Positions 18,001 through 26,773 of a stretch of 64,000 bases of DNA are shown here, piece by piece (positions within the stretch are counted from its first letter, which is position 1; each line of letters opens with the position of its first letter). A program made the translations under genes and the position numbers. Below the pieces are notes generated by a model, which did no database searches, was not told the DNA's origin, and saw nothing but the letters and a program-made list of their open reading frames with translations. This DNA is from JBBTCX01 sp964494205 (GTDB taxonomy: Bacteria; Planctomycetota; Phycisphaerae; UBA1845): NCBI GenBank assembly GCA_964494205.1, contig CAZBRD010000012.1, positions 1 to 64,000 on the forward strand. The letters are read 5' to 3'.

Positions 18001-18477
18001 TGGTCGTTGTCGCTGTCCATCATCATGATCGTGCCGATGTGCCTGCTGCCGGCTATTGCCGGCGTCTGGTACACCGGGCGCGACAACAACATCTTTACGC
18101 AAATCGGACTCGTCGTGCTCATCGGCTTGGCCGCGAAAAACGCAGTTCTCATCGTCGAGTTCTCCAAGCACCAGGAAGGACATGGATTAAAGAGTCGTGA
18201 GGCCACCATCGAAGCGTGCAGGCAGCGGTTGCGTCCGATTCTGATGACCTCGTTCGCGTTCACGCTCGGCGTGCTGCCGATGGTGCTGGCCAAGGGTGCG
18301 GGTGCGGAGATGCGCGTCGCACTGGGCATCGCCGTGTTCTGCGGCATGTTGGGTGTGACGTTCTTCGGTCTGTTCTTCACGCCGGTTTTCTATGCGACGA
18401 TACGCTGGTTCACCGAGGGGAAAGAAACCACCAATCCCAAACACGAGCCCAAGAAATTAGAAGGAGAACACGCATGA
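15082..18477 (+). CDS. RND multidrug efflux permease (HAE1/AcrB family) with extra loop
   Basis: A 1131-residue inner-membrane proton/drug antiporter, about 80-90 longer than AcrB. The N-terminus MFATAFIDRPVFASVLSIVIVLLGVVA is the usual first membrane helix; TM4 carries the proton-relay pair as GIVVDDAIVVVE; the second half has FILGALLVFLVHSAEYESWSLSLSIIM and NAVLIVEFSK. The extra length lies after TM6 (nt about 16590-16880), where the central cytoplasmic loop carries two added hydrophobic segments (LVGLLGYLILP and VGAFLIGGVVGLLISGII). It ends in an ATGA overlap with the outer-membrane factor gene. Substrate specificity not predictable. Confidence 0.95.
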   Translation: MFATAFIDRPVFASVLSIVIVLLGVVALEKLPIAQYPEIVPPTIQISATYPGANAKVVADTVASPIEQEVNGVENMLYMFSKSTNDGQMYLDVTFNVGTDLNMAQVLTQNRVAIAEAKLPEEVKRQGVTTKKKSPSILLCINLISPDGKYDQLYLSNYATIQVKDALSRLTGIGDVTFLGARDYSMRVWLDPEKLASRGMTASDVTNALQEQNVQVAAGRLGQPPAPEGQAFQLTINTMGRLLDPDEFADIIIKTGAQGQVTRIRDIGRTELGAKNYDVNSYLDGKPCITLAVFQLPGSNALATADGVKAKMEELKARFPAGLDYRIVYDTTVFIDESIHEVYKTLYEAFALVFIVVLIFLQNWRACIVPMVAVPVSLIGTCAVMAMLGFSLNNLSLFGLVLAIGIVVDDAIVVVESVEMHMAKGLAPREATYKSMEELWVALIAIAFGLSAVFIPAGFISGISGQFYRQFALTIAVATLISAFNSLTLSPALCALLLKPHEHGSDAKHREVLPRFGIVILVGLLGYLILPKYLGPMVGVQMPVAGGHGAEEVHATSTYGPLAVRVGAFLIGGVVGLLISGIINRILGTFFHAFNWAFDRLVNAYGFTVAGVLRISVVMLAIYVGLIYLSYLGFMTVPVGFIPEQDKGYLIVNAQLPDGASLERTEAVVNHLEKIASETPGVMHTIAVPGYSILNSTNISNVGGMFIILDPFDKRKKDPALSANAVATKLREGYSHVQEALVAVFGAPPVDGLGNTGGFKMQIQDRSDSGIAALQEGVEGVATEGNAQPGLVGLFSSFRANQPQVFVDLNRTQAKSQGIALTEIFSTLQTYLGSMYANDFTRFGRNWQVNVQAEPAFRLQPEDITRLKVRNAKGDMVPIGAVVSVNESSGPAIVNHYNMFPSAEVNGGTLPGVSSGQAITMMEKVAEQELSSTMGFEWTELALQQKLAGNTAIFVFILGALLVFLVHSAEYESWSLSLSIIMIVPMCLLPAIAGVWYTGRDNNIFTQIGLVVLIGLAAKNAVLIVEFSKHQEGHGLKSREATIEACRQRLRPILMTSFAFTLGVLPMVLAKGAGAEMRVALGIAVFCGMLGVTFFGLFFTPVFYATIRWFTEGKETTNPKHEPKKLEGEHA

Positions 18478-20108
18478 TTGTTCGCGCGTTCCATGGCAAA
18501 TCGGTCGCGATTAGCGGTTTCGCGGCATTGATGCTTATTCCGTTCGTCGGATGCAAAGTTGGTCCGAATTATACGGAGCCGAAAGCGCGGCTGGCCAATG
18601 AGTGGAGCGAGGCCGCCAATCAGAAACTGGAGCGCGGCGAGGACGTCGTCACCCACTGGTGGGAAGTGCTTAACGATCCGGTTCTAAACAACCTCGTCGA
18701 GACGGCCTACAAGCAGAATCCCTCGCTGCACGCAGCCGGGGTTCGCGTGCTAGAAGCCCAGGCGCGTCGAGCTGTGGCGTTCGGTTTGCTCTTTCCGCAG
18801 CAGCAGGAAGTAAGCGGAGAACTCTCGTGGAATCAGGTCAGCGAGAACGCCGGCGGGCCGGTGCTTGACGGCAATCGTGCACAGAACTACGCAGCCGTTG
18901 CGACGAATCCATACGGCACGCTCGCCAACACAGTTCTTGGCAAACCGGGTCTGCACAATCAGTTTCATAATTGGCAGGTCGGTTTTGGTGCGTCGTGGGA
19001 GGTGGATTTCTGGGGTCGTTATCGTCGCGGAATCGAAGCGGCGGATGCACAAATCCTTGCCACGGTGGCCAGCTACGACGATGTGCTCGTCAGTCTCATC
19101 GCCGAAGTCGCAACCAATTATGTCTTCCTGCGATCGCTGGAAGAGCAGCTTGTCGTCACACAAAGCAACGTCGCCATTCAAAAGCGTGGATTCGAGCTTG
19201 CGGACACGAAGTTCAAAGGTGGCACAACAACCGGGCTCGACGCAGCCCAGGCGTCGTCGCTCCTGCACGATACGCAAGCACAGACGATCGATCTGTTAAC
19301 CCGCATCTCGCAAACCAAGAGTACGTTGTGCGTCTTGCTTGGTTTGCCGCCGCAGGACCTTTCTGGAATCCTCGGCGAGGCCAAGCCGATCCCGACCGCA
19401 CCGGAACGAGTCGCCGTGGGCATTCCCGCGGAACTCTTGCGACGACGACCGGACGTGCGTCGCGCCGAGCGCATCTTGGCCGCACAGAGCGCGGTCATCG
19501 GCGTGGCGGCAGCAGACCTGTATCCGAGTTTCTCACTCTCCGGCGACATCGGTCTGGCAGCCGAACATTTCTCAGATCTGTGGCGCGGCGACAGCGTGCA
19601 GGGGTTCCTCGGTCCGTCGTTCCGCTGGAACGTGCTGAATTACGGTCGCATCGAGAACAACATCCGCGTGCAGGACGCAGCCTATCAGGCGTTGATCAGC
19701 GAGTATGAGAGCATCGTCCTGCGTGCACAGGGTGAAGTGGAATCGGCCATGGCCGGTTTCCTCGGTGCGCGCGAGCAGCTCGCGTCGCTCACGCTCAGCG
19801 TCGAATCAGCCACGCGCGCGGTCGATCTCGCGGAGCAGCAATATCGCGGCGGCATCGCGGACTACACGCGCGTGCTCAACACTCAGGACTTTCTGACCAC
19901 CGAGCAAACCCGCCTCGTCGCAACGCGAGGCGCGGTCACGCTCAATCTCATCGGACTGTATCGGGCGCTCGGCGGCGGCTGGGAGCTGCGCGAATCGCAG
20001 GACCTGGTTCCCGCTGAAATTAAGGAACAAATGAACCAACGAACAAACTGGGGCAAGATGATCGACGCCGATCGTCTCGACCTGAGGCATACTCCTGAAT
20101 CCAGTTGA
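18474..20108 (+). CDS. Outer-membrane efflux lipoprotein (TolC/OprM, NodT family)
   Basis: A 544-residue protein. The start at 18474 overlaps the pump stop (ATGA) and has AGAAGGAG 7 nt upstream. The signal sequence ends in VGC followed by KVGPNYTEP, the hallmark N-terminus of OprM/NodT lipoproteins. Two OEP repeats follow, with the motifs SWEVDFWGRYRRGIEAADAQ, GLDAAQASSLLHDTQAQ and PAELLRRRPDVRRAERILAAQSA. It completes the adaptor-pump-channel operon and should form the trimeric outer-membrane duct. Confidence 0.94.
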   Translation: MIVRAFHGKSVAISGFAALMLIPFVGCKVGPNYTEPKARLANEWSEAANQKLERGEDVVTHWWEVLNDPVLNNLVETAYKQNPSLHAAGVRVLEAQARRAVAFGLLFPQQQEVSGELSWNQVSENAGGPVLDGNRAQNYAAVATNPYGTLANTVLGKPGLHNQFHNWQVGFGASWEVDFWGRYRRGIEAADAQILATVASYDDVLVSLIAEVATNYVFLRSLEEQLVVTQSNVAIQKRGFELADTKFKGGTTTGLDAAQASSLLHDTQAQTIDLLTRISQTKSTLCVLLGLPPQDLSGILGEAKPIPTAPERVAVGIPAELLRRRPDVRRAERILAAQSAVIGVAAADLYPSFSLSGDIGLAAEHFSDLWRGDSVQGFLGPSFRWNVLNYGRIENNIRVQDAAYQALISEYESIVLRAQGEVESAMAGFLGAREQLASLTLSVESATRAVDLAEQQYRGGIADYTRVLNTQDFLTTEQTRLVATRGAVTLNLIGLYRALGGGWELRESQDLVPAEIKEQMNQRTNWGKMIDADRLDLRHTPESS

Positions 20109-20118
20109 AAGGAATCCA

Positions 20119-20694
20119 ATGCAACGAATCAGACTCTTTTCCTTTGTCACTCTCGGCGCGGCTACTCTTTTGCTCTTTGCCTGTGCTTCCAACCGCCCGG
20201 TTGGCACGCGCACCAAGCAGATCGAGCGGACCGAAGTAGTCACTGTTGAATCCATCGACGTCCCCAATCGCCTCGTCACGGTGAAGACCGCTTCCAACGA
20301 TTATGTAACCGTCTACGTCGACAAGTCGCACACGGATTTCCCGATGGCGGCTGTGGGAGACAAGGTGCGCGTCCGTTACGTGCAGTCTCTCGCGGTCAAG
20401 CTCGCGAATTCCGGTACGCCCGCCGGCGGGTTGAAATACAAGGAAGAGACCAAGGAACCGGCAAAGGGTCGGCCCAGCGGCGAAGCTCAGGCTGAGTTGA
20501 ACGCGACGGTGCGCATCGAGTCAGTCAACGCTGACGGCTCGATTGTGCTGTTTACGGGGCCGCGCGGTCGCCGTGCGATCGAAGTGCAAGACCCAGCTAT
20601 GCGCGATTTCGCACGCAAGCTGAAGCCGGGCGACAACGTGGACGTCACGTACAAGGAGGCGGTGGCGCTTTCGCTGGAGAAGGTGAAGCGCTAA
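20119..20694 (+). CDS. Lipoprotein of unknown function with two beta-rich repeats
   Basis: A 191-residue protein starting 10 nt after the channel gene, so probably the fourth gene of the efflux operon. Signal peptide with lipobox FAC (TLLLFACASNRP). Two halves look alike: VVTVESIDVPNRLVTVKTASNDYVTVYVD with GDKVRVRYVQSLAVKL, and NATVRIESVNADGSIVLFTGP with GDNVDVTYKEAVALSL. This matches the repeated small beta-domain seen in DUF5666-like lipoproteins. No enzymatic residues; role unknown. Confidence 0.7.
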   Translation: MQRIRLFSFVTLGAATLLLFACASNRPVGTRTKQIERTEVVTVESIDVPNRLVTVKTASNDYVTVYVDKSHTDFPMAAVGDKVRVRYVQSLAVKLANSGTPAGGLKYKEETKEPAKGRPSGEAQAELNATVRIESVNADGSIVLFTGPRGRRAIEVQDPAMRDFARKLKPGDNVDVTYKEAVALSLEKVKR

Positions 20695-20852
20695 ATCTTC
20701 GCGCCAACTGGCACGCAATCTGCACGCAAAGTTAATAGTGCGCGTAAATACCTCGGGGTTACTTGACGTCGAGGACTACTCTCGCTTTGGATATTGGCAC
20801 ACGCCGCCATTGCCTTATCGGGAATCGCGTGCGTTTTTCGAGGGGTATTGCC

Positions 20853-23204
20853 ATGCAACAGCAAAACGTCATTTCTGATTCCGTCGAACTTTGTTCGAAA
20901 GTCTCGCGTGTTTTTCAGAAACGCGCGCAGTTGGCGCTTGAGAGATTCCAGGGTTGTCTTTCCAATTCATTGAAGGATTCCACCAACGGTAACAAGCAGC
21001 CGTTCATGAATCCCTTCCAGCAGGGAATGGACTGGTGGAATTACACCGTCGACTTCGCGCAGCGATCGATTCTCTTCTGGGATATCCTTCGCCAGCGCGG
21101 TGACAATTTCCTCGCTCACGAAAAAGCAGGAAAACCGCCCGTGCTGCATTTCGACTACGAGATGGTGCTCGACGCTCGGAAGTTCGATCGACCCGTGAAT
21201 TATGCGCTGGTGAAAATCATCCCGCCGGCGGGAGTGACGATCGACCCGACGCGGCGACCGTATGTCATCATTGACCCTCGTGCCGGTCACGGACCCGGCA
21301 TCGGCGGGTTCAAGGATGATTCGCAGGTCGGCGTCGCGCTTCGCGATGGGCATCCCGTGTATTTCGTGATTTTCTTCCCCGACCCTGAACCCGGGCAAAC
21401 GCTGCTCGATGTGTGCGACACCGAAGCCCGCTTTGTTCAGGAGGTCAAGAAGCTGCATCCCAAGAGCGCCAAACCGGTGATCCTCGGCAATTGTCAGGGC
21501 GGTTGGGCGGCGATGATGCTGGCGGCTGCGAATCCCGATGACACGGGGCCGATCGTCATCAACGGCGCACCGATGTCGTACTGGGGTGGCGCGTGGAAGG
21601 ACGGCGAAGGCGACAACCCGATGCGGTATGCGGGCGGGTTGCTGGGCGGAACGTGGCTGGCGTCGCTCGCGGGCGACCTTGGCAATGGGAAGTTCGACGG
21701 TGCAAACCTCGTGCAGAACATGGAGAACCTGAACCCAGCCAACACTTTCTGGGACAAGTATTACCATGTGTTCGCCAACGTCGACACCGAGGGTCCGCGC
21801 TTCCTTGAGTTCGAGCGCTGGTGGGGTGGATTCTATCTGCTCAATCGCGAGGAAATCGATTGGATCACGCAGAACCTCTTTGTCGGTAACCAACTTTGGG
21901 AATCGGCAGACGGCCGCGCGAAGAGCTTGTTCGACCTGCGCGAAATAAAGGTGCCGATCATTCTGTTCGCGTCGATGGGCGACAACATCACGCCGCCGCA
22001 ACAGGCGTTCAACTGGGTGGCGGATGTTTACCAGTCAACGGATGAAATTAAAGCGCGCGGACAGACAATCGTCGGTTTGCTGCACCAGGACGTCGGCCAC
22101 CTGGGCATTTTCGTTTCCGGCAAAGTGGCCAAGAAGGAACACACGCAGATCGTCTCCGTGCTGAAATCGGTGGAATCGCTGCCGCCGGGTTTGTATGGCA
22201 TGAAAATCACTGAACAGAAGCGAGCGGACGGTAAGCCTGAGTATTCCGTCGAGTTTGTTGAGCATCGCCTTGAAGACATCATGGAGCGTCTCAATCGCTT
22301 CAACCGCGCCGACGAGAAGCCGTTCTCTGCGGCGGCGATGATTTCCGAATTCAATCAACGCGCGTACGACTTGTTCGTCAGCCCGCTTGTGAAGTCGATG
22401 GCCAACGAGCCCGCGGCGGAATTTGCTCGGCAATTCCATCCGCTGCGAGCGCAGCGTTGGATGTGGTCCAGCACCAATCCGTTGCTCAGCTGGTTGAAGC
22501 CCGTCGCGGATTCCGTGCGCGAGCAACGTCGGGCTGTGCCGACGGAGCAATCGTTCCGAAATGCCGAGCGTGTCAGTTCGGACATGCTCAGTGCTTCGTT
22601 CGATTTCTATCGCGACGTTCGCGATGCGGTCAGCGAAGCGATGTTCTTCAGCCTCTATGGAACCATCTTCTCGCAATACATGCCGGAAAAAACTTCGGTC
22701 GCCGCGAAAACCGGTGATTCGAACGGTAAGGAAGCTGTTCCGCCGTTCGTGAAAGAAGCGCTCGCAGCCATCGCATCTGGCGGATATCCCGAAGCTGTCG
22801 CGCGGGCAGCCGCACTGTTACAGCGGCGAGGCGAATCGTTGCCGCTCTCGCGACTTCAACTGAAGAAGGAAATGATGGACGATTACAAAGACCTGCTGCC
22901 CGATCTGCCGGCGGACGCGGCCCGGCGCATTCGCGGCGAGCAGGATGTGATCGTGTCGCATCAGCGCGAAGAGGCTATCGCTTCCCTGCCGAAACTCCTT
23001 AACGACAAGAACGATCGCGAACGACTCTTGAAGCTGCTGGAACTCCTTGAGTGTGACCGACGCCTGCAATCTGACGGCATCACGCCGGAACAGACGGCCA
23101 TGGTGGCGCGCATTCGATCGGTCCTCGGCGCTCGTCCACAAAGTGTGAACGCGCGCGGATCGGGGAAGAACGTCCCCCCTTCGGCGGCAGGAGTTCGCAC
23201 ATGA
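20853..23204 (+). CDS. DUF3141 protein, PHA-synthase-like alpha/beta hydrolase
   Basis: A 783-residue protein from the ATG at 20853, with GAGGGG 8 nt upstream. The central part is an alpha/beta-hydrolase: nucleophile elbow GNCQGGW puts Cys214 where PHA synthases have theirs; a likely Asp lies in ASMGDNITPPQQ and His in QDVGHLGIFVSGK. The C-terminal ~350 residues are helical and unlike PhaC. It overlaps the phosphotransacetylase gene by 4 nt. Known DUF3141 genes sit in the same order before the MaoC-PTA fusion and acetate kinase in Proteobacteria, often with PHA genes. A role in acyl-CoA or PHA handling is inferred; the reaction is not established. Confidence 0.85.
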   Translation: MQQQNVISDSVELCSKVSRVFQKRAQLALERFQGCLSNSLKDSTNGNKQPFMNPFQQGMDWWNYTVDFAQRSILFWDILRQRGDNFLAHEKAGKPPVLHFDYEMVLDARKFDRPVNYALVKIIPPAGVTIDPTRRPYVIIDPRAGHGPGIGGFKDDSQVGVALRDGHPVYFVIFFPDPEPGQTLLDVCDTEARFVQEVKKLHPKSAKPVILGNCQGGWAAMMLAAANPDDTGPIVINGAPMSYWGGAWKDGEGDNPMRYAGGLLGGTWLASLAGDLGNGKFDGANLVQNMENLNPANTFWDKYYHVFANVDTEGPRFLEFERWWGGFYLLNREEIDWITQNLFVGNQLWESADGRAKSLFDLREIKVPIILFASMGDNITPPQQAFNWVADVYQSTDEIKARGQTIVGLLHQDVGHLGIFVSGKVAKKEHTQIVSVLKSVESLPPGLYGMKITEQKRADGKPEYSVEFVEHRLEDIMERLNRFNRADEKPFSAAAMISEFNQRAYDLFVSPLVKSMANEPAAEFARQFHPLRAQRWMWSSTNPLLSWLKPVADSVREQRRAVPTEQSFRNAERVSSDMLSASFDFYRDVRDAVSEAMFFSLYGTIFSQYMPEKTSVAAKTGDSNGKEAVPPFVKEALAAIASGGYPEAVARAAALLQRRGESLPLSRLQLKKEMMDDYKDLLPDLPADAARRIRGEQDVIVSHQREEAIASLPKLLNDKNDRERLLKLLELLECDRRLQSDGITPEQTAMVARIRSVLGARPQSVNARGSGKNVPPSAAGVRT

Positions 23205-24583
23205 CCTCCTTGACCAACACAACCTTTGATGAAATCAAGATTGGGCAATCGCTGACTGTTTCACGAACTTTGTCTCAACCCGATATCGAAGCGCTCGCGT
23301 TTACCTCGGGTGATGTTGACGCCTATCACCTGGACAACGGCGAAGCCGATGGAACGGTCGGTTCCACGGAGGCCGTAGCCTCGGAAGCGTTCTTCGGATA
23401 TCTGCTGAACCGGCGACTTCCCGGGCCGGGCACTTCGATTGTCGCTCAGGATTTTAAGTTTCGCGGTCGGTTGAACATCGGCGACAAGCTCACTGCAACC
23501 GTGACCGTCAAAGAGAAACGAGCAGACGGCCACTTCGTCGTGTTCGATTGCCGCTGCGTCAACGAGAAGGACGAAGTCATTACATCGGGCACGGCCACCG
23601 TCGTCGCGCCGAACAAACGAATCGTTTACACCGATCTGGCAACGCCCGAAGTCATCTTCCGCAGAACGGACGCATTCGCCAGGATTATTCAGTCCTGCGA
23701 GGGTCTTCCGCCCGTCAAATGCGCGATCGTTCACCCGTGCGATCACGACTCGCTCGTCGGTCCCATTGAGGCGTTTCGACGCAAACTGATTATTCCCGTG
23801 CTCGTCGGACCAGAGTCGAAAATTCGTGCCACGGCTGAGGCCGCCAAAGTTGACCTTCGCGAATTTCAGATCGTGCCCACGGAACATAGTCACGGAGCTG
23901 CGGAGAAAGCGGTCGCTATGTGTCGGGCCGGTGAAGTCGAAGCCCTGATGAAAGGGAGTCTGCACACCGACGAGATCATGGGCGCGGTCGTGCCGTCCGC
24001 AACTGGTTTGCGCACGTCGCGGCGCATCAGCCACGTGTTCGTGCTCGATGTGCCCACGTATCCCCGAATGCTGCTGATTTCTGACGCGGCGATCAACATC
24101 GCGCCCGATCTCAAAGCCAAAGTGGACATTACGCAAAACGCGATTGACCTGGCAAGAATTCTAGGAATCGAAAAGCCGCGCGTTGCGATTCTCTCAGCCG
24201 TTGAGACGGTCAACCCCGACATTGCCTCGACGCTGGATGCGGCTGCGTTGTGCAAGATGGCTGATCGTGGGCAAATCACGGGCGGGTTGCTCGATGGCCC
24301 GCTGGCGTTTGACAACGCGGTGAGCGAGCAGGCCGCGAAGACGAAGAAGATTGAATCACAAGTAGCAGGTAAAGCGGATGTTTTGATCGCGCCCGATCTC
24401 GAATCTGCCAACATGCTGGCCAAGCAACTGCAATACCTCGCCAGCGCGGATGCTGCGGGAATCGTGCTCGGTGCTCGCGTGCCAATCGTGCTCACCAGTC
24501 GCGCGGACACGGTGCGTACGCGATTGGCGTCCGCGGCTGTGATGGCACGAGTGGCGCAGTCGCGAAGAACCGCCGCCGGTTAA
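23201..24583 (+). CDS. Bifunctional MaoC-like enoyl-CoA hydratase / phosphate acetyltransferase
   Basis: A 460-residue fusion. Residues 1-140 are a MaoC hot-dog domain; the hydratase pair Asp and His is present in SGDVDAYHLD. Residues about 155-455 are a PTA/PTB domain (acetyl-CoA + Pi to acetyl phosphate + CoA, reversible), with ALMKGSLHTDEIMGAVV, RTSRRISHVFVLDVP and GLLDGPLAFDNAVS. The gene lies between DUF3141 and acetate kinase, 4-nt overlap upstream and about 20 nt spacing downstream. Acetyl phosphate made by phosphoketolase further along the cluster would be its natural substrate. Residual hydratase activity is uncertain. Confidence 0.92.
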   Translation: MTSLTNTTFDEIKIGQSLTVSRTLSQPDIEALAFTSGDVDAYHLDNGEADGTVGSTEAVASEAFFGYLLNRRLPGPGTSIVAQDFKFRGRLNIGDKLTATVTVKEKRADGHFVVFDCRCVNEKDEVITSGTATVVAPNKRIVYTDLATPEVIFRRTDAFARIIQSCEGLPPVKCAIVHPCDHDSLVGPIEAFRRKLIIPVLVGPESKIRATAEAAKVDLREFQIVPTEHSHGAAEKAVAMCRAGEVEALMKGSLHTDEIMGAVVPSATGLRTSRRISHVFVLDVPTYPRMLLISDAAINIAPDLKAKVDITQNAIDLARILGIEKPRVAILSAVETVNPDIASTLDAAALCKMADRGQITGGLLDGPLAFDNAVSEQAAKTKKIESQVAGKADVLIAPDLESANMLAKQLQYLASADAAGIVLGARVPIVLTSRADTVRTRLASAAVMARVAQSRRTAAG

Positions 24584-24605
24584 TCAACACGAAGTGAGTA
24601 TCGCC

Positions 24606-25790
24606 ATGGCTGATGCAATCGTAGTGCTCAACGCAGGTTCCTCGAGCATCAAGTTCTCATTGTTTGCCCTGGCAGCCAACGACATGAACGTGGTCGCTCG
24701 CGGGCAGATCGAGGGTCTGTTCACTTCGCCCAAGTTTGTTTCAAAGGATCAAGCAGGCAAGGTGCTATCTGAAAAGTCGTGGGGTGAGGGGAAGTCACTC
24801 GGACATGAAGGTGGGCTGGATCATCTGGTCGGATATCTTCGGGAACAACTCAAAGAGTATCAACTGATTGGCGTGGGACACCGCATCGCGCACGGCGGAC
24901 CGGACATTGCGCAACCACAGCGCGTCGACGCGGCGTTGATCAAGAAACTCGAGCAATTCGTTCCGCTTGCGCCGCTGCATCAGCCGCACAATCTCGCTCC
25001 GATTCGATTCATTCAGGGACGATTGCCACAGCTTCCGCAAGTCGCCTGTTTCGACACGTCATTCCATCGATCCAATTCGAAAATCTCCCAGCTCTTTGCC
25101 TTGCCTTTGGAGTATTTCGATGACGGCGTGCGGCGATATGGATTTCATGGTCTGTCGTATGAGTACATCGCCTCGGTGCTGCCGCAACACGACGCTAAAG
25201 CCGCGAAAGGCAAAACGATTGTACTACATCTCGGAAACGGCGCGAGCATGTGCGCGATGGATGCCTCGCACAGCATGGCCTGCACAATGGGTTTCTGCGC
25301 GGTGGACGGACTCATGATGGGCACGCGCAGCGGTTCGCTCGATCCGGGCGTGGTTCTCTACCTCATGGCCCAGCGAGGCATGAGCGCCGAGACAATTGAG
25401 AAGCTCATCTATACACAGTCGGGCTTGCTCGGTGTATCAGGGATATCAAGCGATATGCGTGCGCTCTTAGGCAGTGACGACCCTCGCGCGAAGCTGGCGG
25501 TCGACCTTTACGTCTATCGTGTGCAGCGCGAGCTGGGTTCGCTGGCGGCCGCATTGCAGGGCGTCGACGCATTGGTCTTTACCGGCGGCATCGGCGAGAA
25601 TGCGGCGGTCATACGGGCGCGCATTTGTCGCGATGCGGCGTGGCTCGGCGTGGATCTCGATGAGGGTCGAAACACAAAGGGTGGTCCGAAGATCAGCACG
25701 GATACAAGTCGCATCTCAGCGTGGACCATTCCGACCAACGAAGAGCTGATGATCGCGAGACATACTCGGAAATCACTTACCATCAACTGA
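24606..25790 (+). CDS. ackA: Acetate kinase
   Basis: A 394-residue cytoplasmic enzyme making ATP and acetate from acetyl phosphate and ADP. The start at ATG 24606 is preferred over GTG 24594 because GAAGTGAG lies 8 nt upstream of the ATG. Family motifs are in order: VLNAGSSSIKFSLF, GHRIAHGGP, FHGLSYEYIA, LHLGNGASMCA, GTRSGSLDPGV and FTGGIGENAAVIR. Third gene of the DUF3141-PTA-AckA operon; with the phosphoketolase at 32.2 kb it would give a phosphorolytic ATP-yielding route. Confidence 0.95.
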   Translation: MADAIVVLNAGSSSIKFSLFALAANDMNVVARGQIEGLFTSPKFVSKDQAGKVLSEKSWGEGKSLGHEGGLDHLVGYLREQLKEYQLIGVGHRIAHGGPDIAQPQRVDAALIKKLEQFVPLAPLHQPHNLAPIRFIQGRLPQLPQVACFDTSFHRSNSKISQLFALPLEYFDDGVRRYGFHGLSYEYIASVLPQHDAKAAKGKTIVLHLGNGASMCAMDASHSMACTMGFCAVDGLMMGTRSGSLDPGVVLYLMAQRGMSAETIEKLIYTQSGLLGVSGISSDMRALLGSDDPRAKLAVDLYVYRVQRELGSLAAALQGVDALVFTGGIGENAAVIRARICRDAAWLGVDLDEGRNTKGGPKISTDTSRISAWTIPTNEELMIARHTRKSLTIN

Positions 25791-25930
25791 AATCGCGGGT
25801 ACAACTAACCTCAGTGAATCCACCATTGGTGGGCACGGCTTTCATCCTGATTGAGAAATGAGATCGAAGTTGCAGGGTCACGCTTTCAAATTCATCGAGA
25901 TGCGAACTTTTGAGTTACGGAGCAGATCGA

Positions 25931-26773
25931 ATGGCAAAGAAGAAGGCAGTCAATTCCAAACTCCCTCTCAAACCGACCATTGACGACTGGGAGCGAAACT
26001 GGCGCGGCAATCTGATGAAGGCCGACTCGCCGGGTTATGAGCTTCCAGGCGATGGATCGCAAGAGCGTGATTTCCTTGCGCATGCGCGCACGCCGGAGAA
26101 GGAAAAGGCGCGACTGAAACGAATCGACTCCGAGTTTGTGCGCGGGTTTAGAGAAATGCACAAAGTGGGACCGGCTGTGACCGTGTTCGGTTCCGCGCGC
26201 TTCAAGGAAAACCATCGCTATTACAAGCTCGCCCAGGCGGTCGGATCGGAACTCGCTCGCGCGGGTTTCGCCACGCTCACCGGCGGTGGTCCGGGCATCA
26301 TGGAAGCAGCCAACCGCGGCGCACACGAGGCCGGCGGCAGCAGCTACGGTTTGAACATCATTCTGCCGCACGAGCAAAGTGCGAATCCCTACGTGGATAA
26401 GAGCATCGAATTCCATTACTTCTTCACGCGCAAAGTCATGCTCGTGAAATATTCCTGCGCGTACATCATCATGCCCGGCGGGCTCGGCACGCTCGACGAA
26501 TTCTTTGAGGCAGCCACACTCATTCAATGCGGCAAGATCGGGCCGTTCCCCATCATCCTCATGGGTGAGAAATTCTGGGAAGGCTTACGCGTCTGGGGTC
26601 AGTTCATGATGAAGGAAGGCGTGTTTACGCGAGACGAAATCAAGTTCGGGTGGGTCACAGATTCCCCGGCGGAAGCGGTCGACGTGATCGTTCGCAGTCT
26701 CACACCTGAGGTGCGCGAACGCCTTTCACCGTTGAAGAGTAAAAAGTCTGGCGAAGCGCGGAGAACAAAATGA
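25931..26773 (+). CDS. LOG-family (TIGR00730) protein, nucleotide phosphoribohydrolase-like
   Basis: A 280-residue protein; the ATG at 25931 with GGAG 8 nt upstream is chosen over a TTG at 25910. The Rossmann-type LOG domain covers about residues 75-250 and shows the family signatures GGGPGIMEAANRGA and PGGLGTLDEFFEA, which bind the nucleotide and hold the catalytic Arg and Glu. Family members release base from cytokinin-type or purine nucleoside monophosphates. The first ~70 residues are a basic, probably disordered extension. It overlaps the next gene by 4 nt, so the two are co-translated. Confidence 0.88.
   Translation: MAKKKAVNSKLPLKPTIDDWERNWRGNLMKADSPGYELPGDGSQERDFLAHARTPEKEKARLKRIDSEFVRGFREMHKVGPAVTVFGSARFKENHRYYKLAQAVGSELARAGFATLTGGGPGIMEAANRGAHEAGGSSYGLNIILPHEQSANPYVDKSIEFHYFFTRKVMLVKYSCAYIIMPGGLGTLDEFFEAATLIQCGKIGPFPIILMGEKFWEGLRVWGQFMMKEGVFTRDEIKFGWVTDSPAEAVDVIVRSLTPEVRERLSPLKSKKSGEARRTK

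Noticed and set aside
20763..20795. Promoter TTGACG...GATATT before the DUF3141 gene
   Set aside because: The -35 is good but the spacing to GATATT is 21 nt and the alternative TTGGAT matches poorly, so it is not listed.
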